From CAYWNA01 sp964459305 (GTDB lineage Bacteria > Planctomycetota > Planctomycetia > Pirellulales > Pirellulaceae), in contig CAYWNA010000100.1 in the NCBI GenBank assembly GCA_964459305.1, positions 1-41,891 of the forward strand: a DNA stretch of 41,891 nucleotides, in the 5' to 3' direction. Made by a program: the position numbers and the translations under genes. Of this stretch, positions 36,101 through 41,891 are shown piece after piece. The first letter of the stretch is position 1. The number at the start of each line of letters is the position of its first letter. The notes beneath the pieces are model-generated. The model saw only the letters and a list, made by a program, of their open reading frames with translations, made no database searches and was not told where the DNA came from.

Positions 36101-39100
36101 CTGGAGTTGTTGGATGAAAACGGTGCGGTCCTGGCCACGTCGGAGGGCGTGCTAGATAGGGAGTCGATAAGTCTCGCTGGACGTGACGCCGGTACTTACT
36201 ACGTGCGGGTGTACGGATTCGGCGATACGACAAGCCCCGAATACACGCTGACGATTGATGTGCCTGAGGTGACGATTCAGCCGGACGACCTGGAGCCGAA
36301 CGACACATCTTCTACGTCGACGGATCTGGGCGTGGTTCAAGGAGCTGTGGTGTTTGAGGATCTGACGATCCACGACGAGGTTGATGAGGACCGGTTCCGC
36401 TTCGAGTTGGCGGCCGACGGCCGGGACGGCAACGTGGTCCAGATCGACTTCCGGCACGCCGTTGGGGATTTAGAGGTGGAGTTGCGGGACGCGAATGGGA
36501 TGCTACTGGCCGTCTCGGCCGGCGTGCAGAACCGGGAACGGATCAGCCTGGCGGACCTAACGGCGGGAGTGTACTTCGCGCGGGTTTTCGGCGGCCAAGG
36601 TGCGACGAGTCCGGACTATACCCTGACGATCGACGCACCTTCTCTGGTGATTGGTCCCGACTATTTGGAGCCGAACGACACGCGGTCCACATCGACGGAT
36701 CTCCGCGTGGTTCAAGGGGTCATGACATTCGAAGAGCTGACGATCCACGACGTGGTGGATGAGGACCTGTTTCGCTTCGAGATGGCTGCTGATGGCCGGG
36801 CCGGCAACGTGGTGCAGATCGACTTCCGCCACGCGTTGGGTGATTTGGACCTTGTACTGTTCGACAGCAACATGCAGCAACTGAGCGATTCCCGCGGGGT
36901 GCTGAACCGGGAGCGCGTCAGCTTGGCAGGCCTGCCGGCGGGCACGTATTTCGCGCAGGCCGACGGGTTCGAGGGTGCGGTGAGCCCGGATTACACTTTG
37001 ACAATCGACGCGCCGCAACTGGAGATCGATCCGGACTACCTGGAGCCGAACGACACCCGGTCCACATCGACGGATCTGCGTGTGATCCAGGGGGCCGTGG
37101 TGTTCGAGGATCTGACGATCCACAATGCGGTGGACGAAGACCTGTTCCGCTTCGAGCAGGCAATCCAGGGCCGGACAGGGAACGTGGTTCAAATCGACTT
37201 CCGTCATGCGTACGGCGACTTGGACCTGGAACTCTTGGACGAAAACATGAACGTCGTGGTCGGATCGTATGGCGTGCAAGACCGCGAGCGAGTTAGCCTG
37301 GCGGGGTTGCCTGCTGGAGCCTATTTCGCGCGAGTCTATGGTTTTGAAGGCGAGACGAACCCAGGCTATACCCTGATGTTCGATGCACCGGAGTTGGAAA
37401 TCGCGCCGGACTACTTCGAGTCAAACGACACATCGGAAACGGCCGTCGACTTCGGCGAAGTGCAGGGCAACCTCGCGCTCGCCGGGCTGACCATCCATGA
37501 GCCAGGCAACGATGACTGGTTCCGTTTCCGAACCGTGGATAACGCGACACGGCTTCATTTCGTTAGCGTCGATTTCGTGGGTGACGAGGAAGACCTGGAT
37601 CTGGAGCTGTACGATGCGCACGGGAACCTGCTGGACACTTCCGCTGGCTTCTCGGATCGGGAAGAAATCGGCCTTCGCGGTCGCTTCGCGGGCGAGTATT
37701 TCGTGCGGGTTTTCGGGTATGACGGCGCAGTGAGTTCCGATTACACGCTGACCCTCCAAACGCCGGAGTGGACCGATCCAGTCGATGGCACTCTGCCGCC
37801 GGATCGATACGAGCCGAACGATTCACAAGCGGGCGCTTACGACTTAAAGGCCGTGGAGGGGACCAAGGAGATTGCCGGACTGTCGGTCCATGCTTCGGGT
37901 AACGAGGACTGGTTCCGATTCCAAACGGCCGGCATCGGATCCGGCGGACACTTCGTGGCGATGGATTTCCAGCATGAGCTGGGCGATCTGGACATCGCAT
38001 TGTACGGACCGTCGGGCGCCATCGCCTCGTCGACGTCCATCGCCGGCCACGAGGAAATTGGCCTGGACGGCCTGCCGGGCGGCGAGTACTTCCTGCGGGT
38101 CTACGGGTATGAAGGCGCCGTCAATCCAGAATACGCGCTGACGATCGATTCGCCGGTGGCCACGCCGCTGCTGCCGGACCACATGGAGCCGAACGATACT
38201 CCGGAGACCGCTACCTTGCTGAGAACCGATGCGAGCGGCGAGCGGCTCACCGGATCGCATACGTTCCACGATTTGACGATTCATGCCGCTGGCGACGTCG
38301 ATTACTTCCGTTTCACGACCGAAGCTGTCGGTTCCATGGCCCATGGGGCGACGATTTTGGCGCCGCACGAAAACGGCGATTTGGGCATCGAACTGCTCAA
38401 CGACGAACTCCAACGGGTAGCACAGTCGAACGGTCAGGAAGACGCCGAACACATTTCGTTCGACGGCCTAATCGCCGGGACGTACTATCTGCGCGTGTTT
38501 GGGGCGGACGGTGCAACCAACCAGTACGATTTGTCCATCGACGCGCCTGTCTCGGAAGACCCGGCCCAGAACCTCGACGACTGGACGGTCCTCGTGTATG
38601 TCACGGCCAGCGATCTCGCGTCGTTCGCATTCGACGACGTGAACGAGATGGAGGTAGCGGCCTCGCGTTTGCCGGGTTCGGTCAATTTGGCGGTGCTCTG
38701 GGACCAGAGTTCGTCGTTGCCGACCTACGCCACAGGCGGCGGTACGCAGGCGGCATGGGGCACGACTGGGCGTGCGATTCTTGCGAGCGACACGAACCCG
38801 TTTTCCGTCGCCACACGCTTCGAGATTTTGGAGGAACTGAATACCGGCAGTCCCGCGACGCTTCGCGAGTTCATCGAGTGGTCTACGACCGTCGCCCCGG
38901 CCCGGAATTACGCTCTGGTGATGTGGGACCACGGCAGTGGTTTGAGCGGCTTCAACTTCGACAACGCAGACCTTGGTCAAGCGGTCGACTATCTGACGAC
39001 CAGCGAGTTAGTGACGGCCTTGGACGAGGCGAGCGTTCCCAATATGCGACTCGTGTCGTTCGACGCCTGCCTGATGGCGATGGCCGAGGTAGGCTATAGC

Positions 39101-41059
39101 CTGCGTGAATTGACGGACGTGTTCGTGGCGTCACAGGAGGTGGTCTCCGGAACGGGGCACGACTACACCACGCTGTTTGAGACACTCTACGAAAACGGGG
39201 CTGCCGTCGATCCCGATGAACTGGCCACCGGATTCGTGCGCAGTTTCGAGGGGCAGTACGGCGGCACTGGCGCGACGGCCGACACGCAGTCGGCGGTGCG
39301 AACGGTCGGCTACGACGCATTAGCCAGCGCCCTTGGCGCGTTCGTGGCCGCCGCGGAATCCGCTACGACGGCCGAACTCGATGCGATGGGCGCAGCCCGC
39401 AACGCAGCCGTCGGCTATGCGTTCAACCATCTCCGCGACCTCGGCAGTTTCATGGCTTCGATCGAAAACGATGCAGGCATTTCGAACGGAATCCGCGACG
39501 CGGCCTCGGGCGTACTTGATTCCATCGAAGTGATGGGCGTCGCCAAATCATCCGACAGCCGCAACAGTTCAGGTGTATCAATTTTCCTGCCCGCCGACGG
39601 TCGGCAAGTCGACTCGTATGCGGATAGGTATGTGTCCTTCGACGCGGTCAGCGGATGGTCGTCGTTCCTGCACGCGTTGGGCGACAGTGCGGTGACGGGC
39701 AGTGTCACCGGCGGAGTCCGAGCGCTGTTGGCCCCGGACTGGTCTGAACGAAATGACGTTCCGGCCTTGGCCTTCGACCTCCGGCACGTGCGCGGAGACG
39801 GCAATACGTACACCGGATTGAACCTGCAACACAATTCGGATGTCGACTGGTTCCGCTTTACCATCGATGCAGCCGGCGGCGGTGATGACCGGGTGATCGC
39901 CACGCCTGCCAGCGGCCAGGAGTTGACACTGCAACTGTACGATCACACGGGCACCACCGTGCTGGCCGAGTCCACGGGGGCGGACGAACAAAGCTCTAGC
40001 CTCAACGGCTTGGCTGCCGGAGATTACCTGATTCGCGTCGCTGCCGGTTCGGCCGTACCGTTCTACTCGCTGCTGATCGATGCACCCGATGCACCCTCGT
40101 CGCGCGACTGGGCGGGCGGTAACAGCACCCCGGACAAGGCGTATCCCCTAGGCGTCATCGACAACCATGTGCTCTTCAGTGGCCTCAATGTAACGAATGG
40201 CGCGGACGACTGGTTCACGATTGTCACACCGCGGATGGCCGAGGCGTCGAGGTTTGTGCTGACGATCTCAGTGGGCCAGGGCAAATCGTTGTCCGCCGAA
40301 CTGCGCGATGCCGGTGGCGACGTGGTCAGCAGCGCGAGCGGATCCGGCCAGATCCAACTGCCGTATACGGCCACTGGCGCCGGTGAGACGTATACGCTGC
40401 ACATTACCAGTACGCCCATCCGTACCGCGGACCGTATCGACTTCAACCTCCTGTTCCAGGTACTGTACGCACACTGGCACAACGCAGTTCAACCGCATGA
40501 CGTGACCGGGAATGCTCACGTGGAAGCGCTCGACGTGCTGACGTTGATCAACCAGATCAATTCCCATCCCGGCGATGCCTCCCTGCCGGCACCGTCGATG
40601 GAGGCGAGTCACTTCTACTACGACGTGAATGCCGACGACAAGTGCACGGCATACGATGTACTTCAGGTGATCAAGTATATCAATCGTAACACTGGCCAAG
40701 CGGACGGAGGCGAGGGAGAAAACGTCCATGTTGAGGCACTGGCGTCGGCAGAACTGAACTTGGTGGTGCCCGCGTCCTGGGCTCGCATACCCGAACGGCC
40801 CAATCGATCTGCCACGAATTTGCCTTTCGCGATGATCGACCAGAACACCGGGGCCGCGGTCCGCGTCGCTCCGGTTCCGATTGTGAGTGCCGAGATCGGC
40901 CCCGACGTTACTGGCCGCGATGTCCGGCTTTCGGCGAACGCCTCGCGCAATGTCTGGCTTGCAGAATCGTTCGACCCAAGCGATCGGTTTGTGTCGGAAC
41001 TCGATGCCGTGTTGAGCGACATCGCACGCGATATCGATAGTGTGTTTCGGCAGTTCTGA
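30167..41059 (+). CDS. giant multidomain surface protein with C11 clostripain-like peptidase
   Basis: About 3630 codons including 34 unresolved. GGGAG (30155-30159) is 7 nt before ATG 30167. Order: Arg-rich N-terminus with LEPR-XLL-like EALEMRTLLT (about 73-83); cohesin-like plus Ig/cadherin-like modules A1; VCBS-type domain; dockerin (about 515-578); CSPG/cadherin_3-like repeat; modules B1, A2, B2; assembly gap; two cadherin repeats; eight PPC domains; peptidase C11 (about 2802-3175) with His2922 (WDHGSG) and Cys2968 (FDACLMA); two more PPC-like domains; a second dockerin. The His-Cys spacing of 46 equals that I recall for PmC11 of Parabacteroides. No conventional signal peptide. Probably an extracellular adhesin/protease or self-processing protein. 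Residue numbers past the gap assume its length is 100 bases. Both sides of the gap are open in the same frame, but they may belong to separate genes. Confidence 0.85.
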   Translation: MRRTRKPGVATRLATRVRRRFRPGARSLRDPRRLSFLRTVGQIARGWLDAAGEVTGWNARREILLPTSRRPMAEALEMRTLLTIGIDVGVNTVEYLTPHDTPPALESFNGEGEGDDMVQVRARIAEDIPPNPVVGPANRNDLTTVNPGDIFRLEVYVQDKRTDDDTDPNNPVGDNFGVFASYMDVAYDDRAFRALRGDSNNRADKPQLPFSVSFQDPTVGPIPEGFVAGTYRYPNGPKGDLNTIGLVNDIGSFLEGRTPPGKAEVFHLDIAFEAQSIVAGVDVATVDEDSSTLIHAFANDQLISGTKEFVFGPPSTQSGAATSTEFLVFGDTGTGSIVPENRIAYVNASVDILLNGRSLQVQEFTQGVKGQVEHLGDGVFQYTPRVEGPDMDTFTYTLSDGKGSTDHATVRVTISAVNDAPLAVYDYYGVSPGQPLAVAAETEGVLANDFDAEATSLTATLVEGAKHGGLVFNADGSFTYTPDDGFRGIDYFSYRASDGELDSNTAIVQLVVASWQNPVHSTDVNDDGSVSAVDVLLTINMINSQATPAATSPFFDVSGDGMLTPIDVLMVINDVNSNGVRQLPDPSAPVVVVNTGISTGLGATAAVTDDDLQTVDADSAPAQLVYSVTSNPLRGQLEHVTAPGVPIGTFTQEDIDAGLLQYVHDGSQTASDRFEFMVSDGSEAARGMFFIAVPEVASDLARVSLNAVQDVEVSFDPATANTPRSPLAEVNAGDTFRVEVRVEDIRSDDDLDPNNEVGEDFGVHGAYLDLFYDAEAFSVPSGSSDLHPAVAATVGNMGYPISFRNGDFLLNDDFRDYIYSNGPQGDVSTLGVINDAGAFQMGTGPPGQDPQFLFDVVLKAESLVAGDDTASVSEGSSVAIDAFGNDRLVSGPQTITATGPGGHGDAMEGTELLLFGDTGFGTGGPYDDGAVVPEDMIEFRDESMTIINGGTLRIESFTQGEKGQVEHVGDGRFEYTPNVSGPDTDTFTYTLSDGQGNTKDATVTVAIHEPPIVRVRGRIAEDIAPDPVVGPAGRNDLTTVNPSDTFRLEVYLQDIRTVSSDFGVFASYVDVEYDATAFTVPGGTSNNRTDRPELPFPVSFQDPNAGPIPDHPEAIKTTYPYPNGLKGDLNTAGVVNDIGSFRQSHTPPGRAESFQFDIKFEVESIVATDDTATVNEGSSTQVDVFVNDELIRGEKEISLGPPSMHGDAPRGTDLLVFGGLEAGVPENRIEYVSEVLSIPLNGRSLQVQEFTQGGKGLVEHLGDGVFQYTPGVDGPDTDTFTYTLSDGKGNTKQASVAVAINAVEPPMARVTLNAVEDVVVNTTPFDSNTPRTAVADVAAGDTFRVEVRVQDIRDDDDTDPSNGVGDLFGIFAAYLDLFYDANSFSVPPGSSDLAPDVAASIGDMGFPISFRNGDFFTGVAAPDVRRYIYSNGPKGDVDTPGVFNDVGAFQLGHEPLGRDPQFLFDVILKAESLAAFDDATSVAENGSVSFDVLGNDLLISGEQAISISGPGENGPAGQGTEFLVYGDTGFSGSGGSSASLVPEDRIQFVHDSXXXXXXXXXXXXXXXXXXXXXXXXXXXXXXXXXXTTALAENADMTQRLKVADIVVTDDERGTNALSLSGDDAEVFEIDGDMLYIKAEAVLDHETNPVLDVTVAVDDATVGATPDDTAALAVDVTDTNEFDPVVEDQVFAAIETSPNGTTVGTVAASDADTSQTLSFAITAGNEAGAFRIVADTGEITVADTTQLDHKVTPQHTLSVVVTDSVAPVRTDTATVTIAVWAAEPDRHEPNETYETAAELGDVGGQFRIGDLTLHVPGNVDWYRFDTLAMANRESAVSVTFDHALGDLDLHVYRWQPGGPVVLQPVGSSAGVWNEESVSLHGQPEGTYFAKVVGFENATNPHYSLRIDAVQTHIEADRFEPNNTIPGATGFGAVQGQAVHSELTIHDTADQDLFRFETLDRGVEGHGVWIDFHQAAGDLDLELLDENGAVLATSEGVLDRESISLAGRDAGTYYVRVYGFGDTTSPEYTLTIDVPEVTIQPDDLEPNDTSSTSTDLGVVQGAVVFEDLTIHDEVDEDRFRFELAADGRDGNVVQIDFRHAVGDLEVELRDANGMLLAVSAGVQNRERISLADLTAGVYFARVFGGQGATSPDYTLTIDAPSLVIGPDYLEPNDTRSTSTDLRVVQGVMTFEELTIHDVVDEDLFRFEMAADGRAGNVVQIDFRHALGDLDLVLFDSNMQQLSDSRGVLNRERVSLAGLPAGTYFAQADGFEGAVSPDYTLTIDAPQLEIDPDYLEPNDTRSTSTDLRVIQGAVVFEDLTIHNAVDEDLFRFEQAIQGRTGNVVQIDFRHAYGDLDLELLDENMNVVVGSYGVQDRERVSLAGLPAGAYFARVYGFEGETNPGYTLMFDAPELEIAPDYFESNDTSETAVDFGEVQGNLALAGLTIHEPGNDDWFRFRTVDNATRLHFVSVDFVGDEEDLDLELYDAHGNLLDTSAGFSDREEIGLRGRFAGEYFVRVFGYDGAVSSDYTLTLQTPEWTDPVDGTLPPDRYEPNDSQAGAYDLKAVEGTKEIAGLSVHASGNEDWFRFQTAGIGSGGHFVAMDFQHELGDLDIALYGPSGAIASSTSIAGHEEIGLDGLPGGEYFLRVYGYEGAVNPEYALTIDSPVATPLLPDHMEPNDTPETATLLRTDASGERLTGSHTFHDLTIHAAGDVDYFRFTTEAVGSMAHGATILAPHENGDLGIELLNDELQRVAQSNGQEDAEHISFDGLIAGTYYLRVFGADGATNQYDLSIDAPVSEDPAQNLDDWTVLVYVTASDLASFAFDDVNEMEVAASRLPGSVNLAVLWDQSSSLPTYATGGGTQAAWGTTGRAILASDTNPFSVATRFEILEELNTGSPATLREFIEWSTTVAPARNYALVMWDHGSGLSGFNFDNADLGQAVDYLTTSELVTALDEASVPNMRLVSFDACLMAMAEVGYSLRELTDVFVASQEVVSGTGHDYTTLFETLYENGAAVDPDELATGFVRSFEGQYGGTGATADTQSAVRTVGYDALASALGAFVAAAESATTAELDAMGAARNAAVGYAFNHLRDLGSFMASIENDAGISNGIRDAASGVLDSIEVMGVAKSSDSRNSSGVSIFLPADGRQVDSYADRYVSFDAVSGWSSFLHALGDSAVTGSVTGGVRALLAPDWSERNDVPALAFDLRHVRGDGNTYTGLNLQHNSDVDWFRFTIDAAGGGDDRVIATPASGQELTLQLYDHTGTTVLAESTGADEQSSSLNGLAAGDYLIRVAAGSAVPFYSLLIDAPDAPSSRDWAGGNSTPDKAYPLGVIDNHVLFSGLNVTNGADDWFTIVTPRMAEASRFVLTISVGQGKSLSAELRDAGGDVVSSASGSGQIQLPYTATGAGETYTLHITSTPIRTADRIDFNLLFQVLYAHWHNAVQPHDVTGNAHVEALDVLTLINQINSHPGDASLPAPSMEASHFYYDVNADDKCTAYDVLQVIKYINRNTGQADGGEGENVHVEALASAELNLVVPASWARIPERPNRSATNLPFAMIDQNTGAAVRVAPVPIVSAEIGPDVTGRDVRLSANASRNVWLAESFDPSDRFVSELDAVLSDIARDIDSVFRQF
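30519..34822 (+). repeat. alternating A-B-A-B cohesin-like/Ig-like modules
   Basis: Four long modules of about 290-300 residues. Type A starts RIAEDIxPxPVVGPAxRNDLT (about 30530 and 33210); type B starts LNAVxDVxV (about 32277 and 34100). All continue with a cohesin-like block (DTFRVEVRVxDIR, FGVFAAYLDVxYD), then a shared Ig-like block (VPENRIEYV, LQVQEFTQGxKGQVEHLGDG, DTFTYTLSDG). The A-B pair was probably duplicated as a unit; A1 and B1 are separated by an inserted VCBS domain, dockerin and CSPG-like repeat. Confidence 0.75.
31709..31902 (+). other. internal type I dockerin domain
   Basis: Two calcium loops of the F-hand type: DVNDDGSVSAVD with helix VLLTINMIN, and DVSGDGMLTPIDVLMVINDVN, introduced by WQNPVHSTD. 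Type I dockerins bind cohesins; planctomycetes have many without classical cellulosomes. Its position inside a protein that also has cohesin-like modules is notable. Confidence 0.8.
34823..34922. other. assembly gap, 100 N
   Basis: Exactly 100 N, the conventional size for a gap of unknown length. It interrupts the fourth cohesin/Ig-like module, where near-identical repeats make misassembly or collapse likely. Domain numbers and protein length beyond this point are therefore provisional. Confidence 0.95.
35516..38570 (+). repeat. eight tandem PPC (pre-peptidase C-terminal) domains
   Basis: Units of about 125 residues begin near 35516, 35909, 36284, 36659, 37034, 37409, 37803 and 38176. Each has DxxEPNDT at the start, LTIHxxxDxDxFRFE, DFRHAxGDLDLELxD, RERISLAGLPAGTYFARVYG and ends YTLTIDAP. 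Units 3 to 5 are the most alike and spaced exactly 375 bp apart, indicating recent duplication. PPC domains occur in secreted peptidases and bind calcium or polymers. Confidence 0.85.
38571..39690 (+). other. peptidase C11 (clostripain-like) catalytic domain
   Basis: Starts LDDWTVLVYVTASDLASFAF, a typical first strand of the caspase-like fold in C11. The catalytic pair is His in YALVMWDHGSG (codon 38930) and Cys in LVSFDACLMAMAEV (codon 39068). The closing block SSGVSIFLPADGRQVD is also typical. Preference for Arg or Lys bonds is usual for the family; specificity here is inferred only. Confidence 0.85.
40471..40690 (+). other. C-terminal dockerin, partly degenerate
   Basis: HWHNAVQPHDVTGNAHVEALDVLTLINQIN and DVNADDKCTAYDVLQVIKYIN keep the dockerin pattern, but the first loop (TGNAHVEALD) and the second (NADDKCTAYD) lack the central Gly and some acidic ligands. 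Calcium binding may be reduced. Followed by an unrecognised 120-residue tail to the stop. Confidence 0.7.
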
Positions 41060-41063
41060 GCGG

Positions 41064-41891
41064 TCAAGGGCCCGATCCTGTCAACCCGCGCAGCGGCTCG
41101 ACGACGTCCGTTGGGACCTTCAATGCGGTTCCATGGCGATGATCGCGCGGAAAGGAAAGCTGGTCTGTGATGTCTTCCCAACCGATCAGATCACGGGAAC
41201 GCATGGCGCCGTACTGGTGCTTGCGATACATGTCGAAGTACACGACGTAGTTGCCCCCGACACAAAGCACCGATGGGCCCTCCACCCAGCCCGGTACGAA
41301 TGGCTCGCTGACCTGCTTGTACGGGCCCGTCGCCTGACCGCTGGTTGCGATTCGCAGGTTCTTTTGCGGTTCCGGTTTCAGTCGTTCGTCTTTGAAGATG
41401 AGATGATACCGATCCTTCATCTTGACGATTGTGCCGTCGATCACGTTGAATCCGGGGTCGAAGAACAACTTTGTCGGGGCGAAGGTTTCGAAGTCCCGCG
41501 TGGTCGTGAAATACATCCGGTGGTTCAAGCTGCTTTCGCTCGAACCATCCGACTGCGCAAATCGGCCTGGAATGGTTGACGACCAGATGATCAGCCACTG
41601 CTTTTCGGCTTCATCGTAGAATAACTCCGGTGCCCAAGCATTCCTGCACTTTGGCTCATGTTCCATCACCGGGATCAGTTTCTGCGGTGACCACCGAATG
41701 AGATCCGCCGAGCACGCATACCCGATCGACCGCTCCCACCAGCCGACTGTCCAAACCATATGAAACGTGCCCTCCGAGCCCCGCACAATGCAAGGATCGC
41801 GCAGCAGCCGCGCGCTACCAACCGTCGGCCTCAGTAGTGGCCGATCGTCGTTCAGCGGTGTCCATCGCAGGCCATCTGGACTGAACGCCAA
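41064..41891 (-). CDS. GH43-like glycoside hydrolase, C-terminal part (gene runs off the window)
   Basis: 275 residues are visible; the 5' end lies beyond the right edge and the apparent first codon TTG at the border is not a proven start. Five-bladed propeller features of the GH43/GH32/GH117 clan: LLRDPCIVRGSEGTFHMVWT, NAWAPELFYDE, NVIDGTIVKMKDRYHLIFKD (general acid and pKa-modulating Asp/Glu candidates in RDP, APE and IDG) and EGPSVLCVGGNYVVYFD. It probably acts on arabinose-, xylose- or galactose-containing glycans. Its stop codon lies 4 bp beyond the convergent giant gene's stop, so the two transcripts overlap or share a terminator; none is visible. Confidence 0.8.
   Translation of the reverse strand: MAFSPDGLRWTPLNDDRPLLRPTVGSARLLRDPCIVRGSEGTFHMVWTVGWWERSIGYACSADLIRWSPQKLIPVMEHEPKCRNAWAPELFYDEAEKQWLIIWSSTIPGRFAQSDGSSESSLNHRMYFTTTRDFETFAPTKLFFDPGFNVIDGTIVKMKDRYHLIFKDERLKPEPQKNLRIATSGQATGPYKQVSEPFVPGWVEGPSVLCVGGNYVVYFDMYRKHQYGAMRSRDLIGWEDITDQLSFPRDHRHGTALKVPTDVVEPLRGLTGSGP

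Noticed and set aside
35516..38570. Regularly spaced repeats resembling an array such as CRISPR
   Set aside because: Units are about 375 bp and coding; they are PPC protein domains.

Overview
The window looks like a chromosome fragment from a planctomycete, probably of the Pirellula type. The evidence is the gene content: a sulfatase, HEAT-repeat and discoidin secreted proteins, a Tat-exported Gfo/Idh/MocA oxidoreductase, PQQ-type propeller proteins above 1000 residues, a cytochrome c/PD40 protein, and a giant dockerin-bearing surface protein with an LEPR-XLL-like N-terminus. This is a call from family knowledge. No rRNA or tRNA is present to confirm it.

Layout. 1-1469: an integron-type tyrosine recombinase (IntI) with a good sigma70-like promoter; any cassette array would lie off the left edge. 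1489-6741 (minus strand): a HEAT/discoidin protein, a Tat-signal Gfo/Idh/MocA oxidoreductase, a 313-bp element bounded by 12-bp inverted ends, and an outer-membrane barrel-like protein. 6970-15899 (plus strand): sulfatase, FG-GAP/PL11-like propeller, GH5 hydrolase with an inserted domain, a glycyl radical enzyme (GRE) carrying a twin-arginine signal, and its radical-SAM activase. 16298-19914: a small ORF, a broken PD40/cytochrome c gene and a discoidin protein. 20085-23106: a TIGR03663-type membrane glycosyltransferase, a 72-residue gene with a strong ribosome site, and a GNAT acetyltransferase. 23365-29923: two tandem paralogues, each a signal peptide, a methyltransferase-like Rossmann domain and a PQQ-type propeller. 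30167-41059: a giant multidomain protein with a C11 (clostripain-like) peptidase domain, interrupted by a 100-N assembly gap. 41064-41891: the C-terminal part of a GH43-like enzyme.

How the genes fit together. The 7-16 kb block reads as extracellular polysaccharide breakdown (desulfation, backbone cleavage, lyase/propeller binding) followed by a radical enzyme pair that could process a released product without oxygen. The substrate cannot be named from sequence. The GRE has the catalytic Cys450 and Gly783 but also a Tat leader, while its activase has no leader. This is the most unexpected combination in the window.

The spaces between genes are rich in short palindromic elements of at least six families: TGTAGGGTGGGC ends; GTAGCCGAA/TTTGG; a perfect 31-bp inverted repeat; the GGCTTCCAGCCTGTC hairpin; at least three copies of a CCGCCTTTAGGCGG family; and a nested 'gggag...gagccg' element. 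Three of these bracket or separate the GRE and activase genes. A GAG-rich repeat also appears in frame inside intI and inside the first propeller gene.
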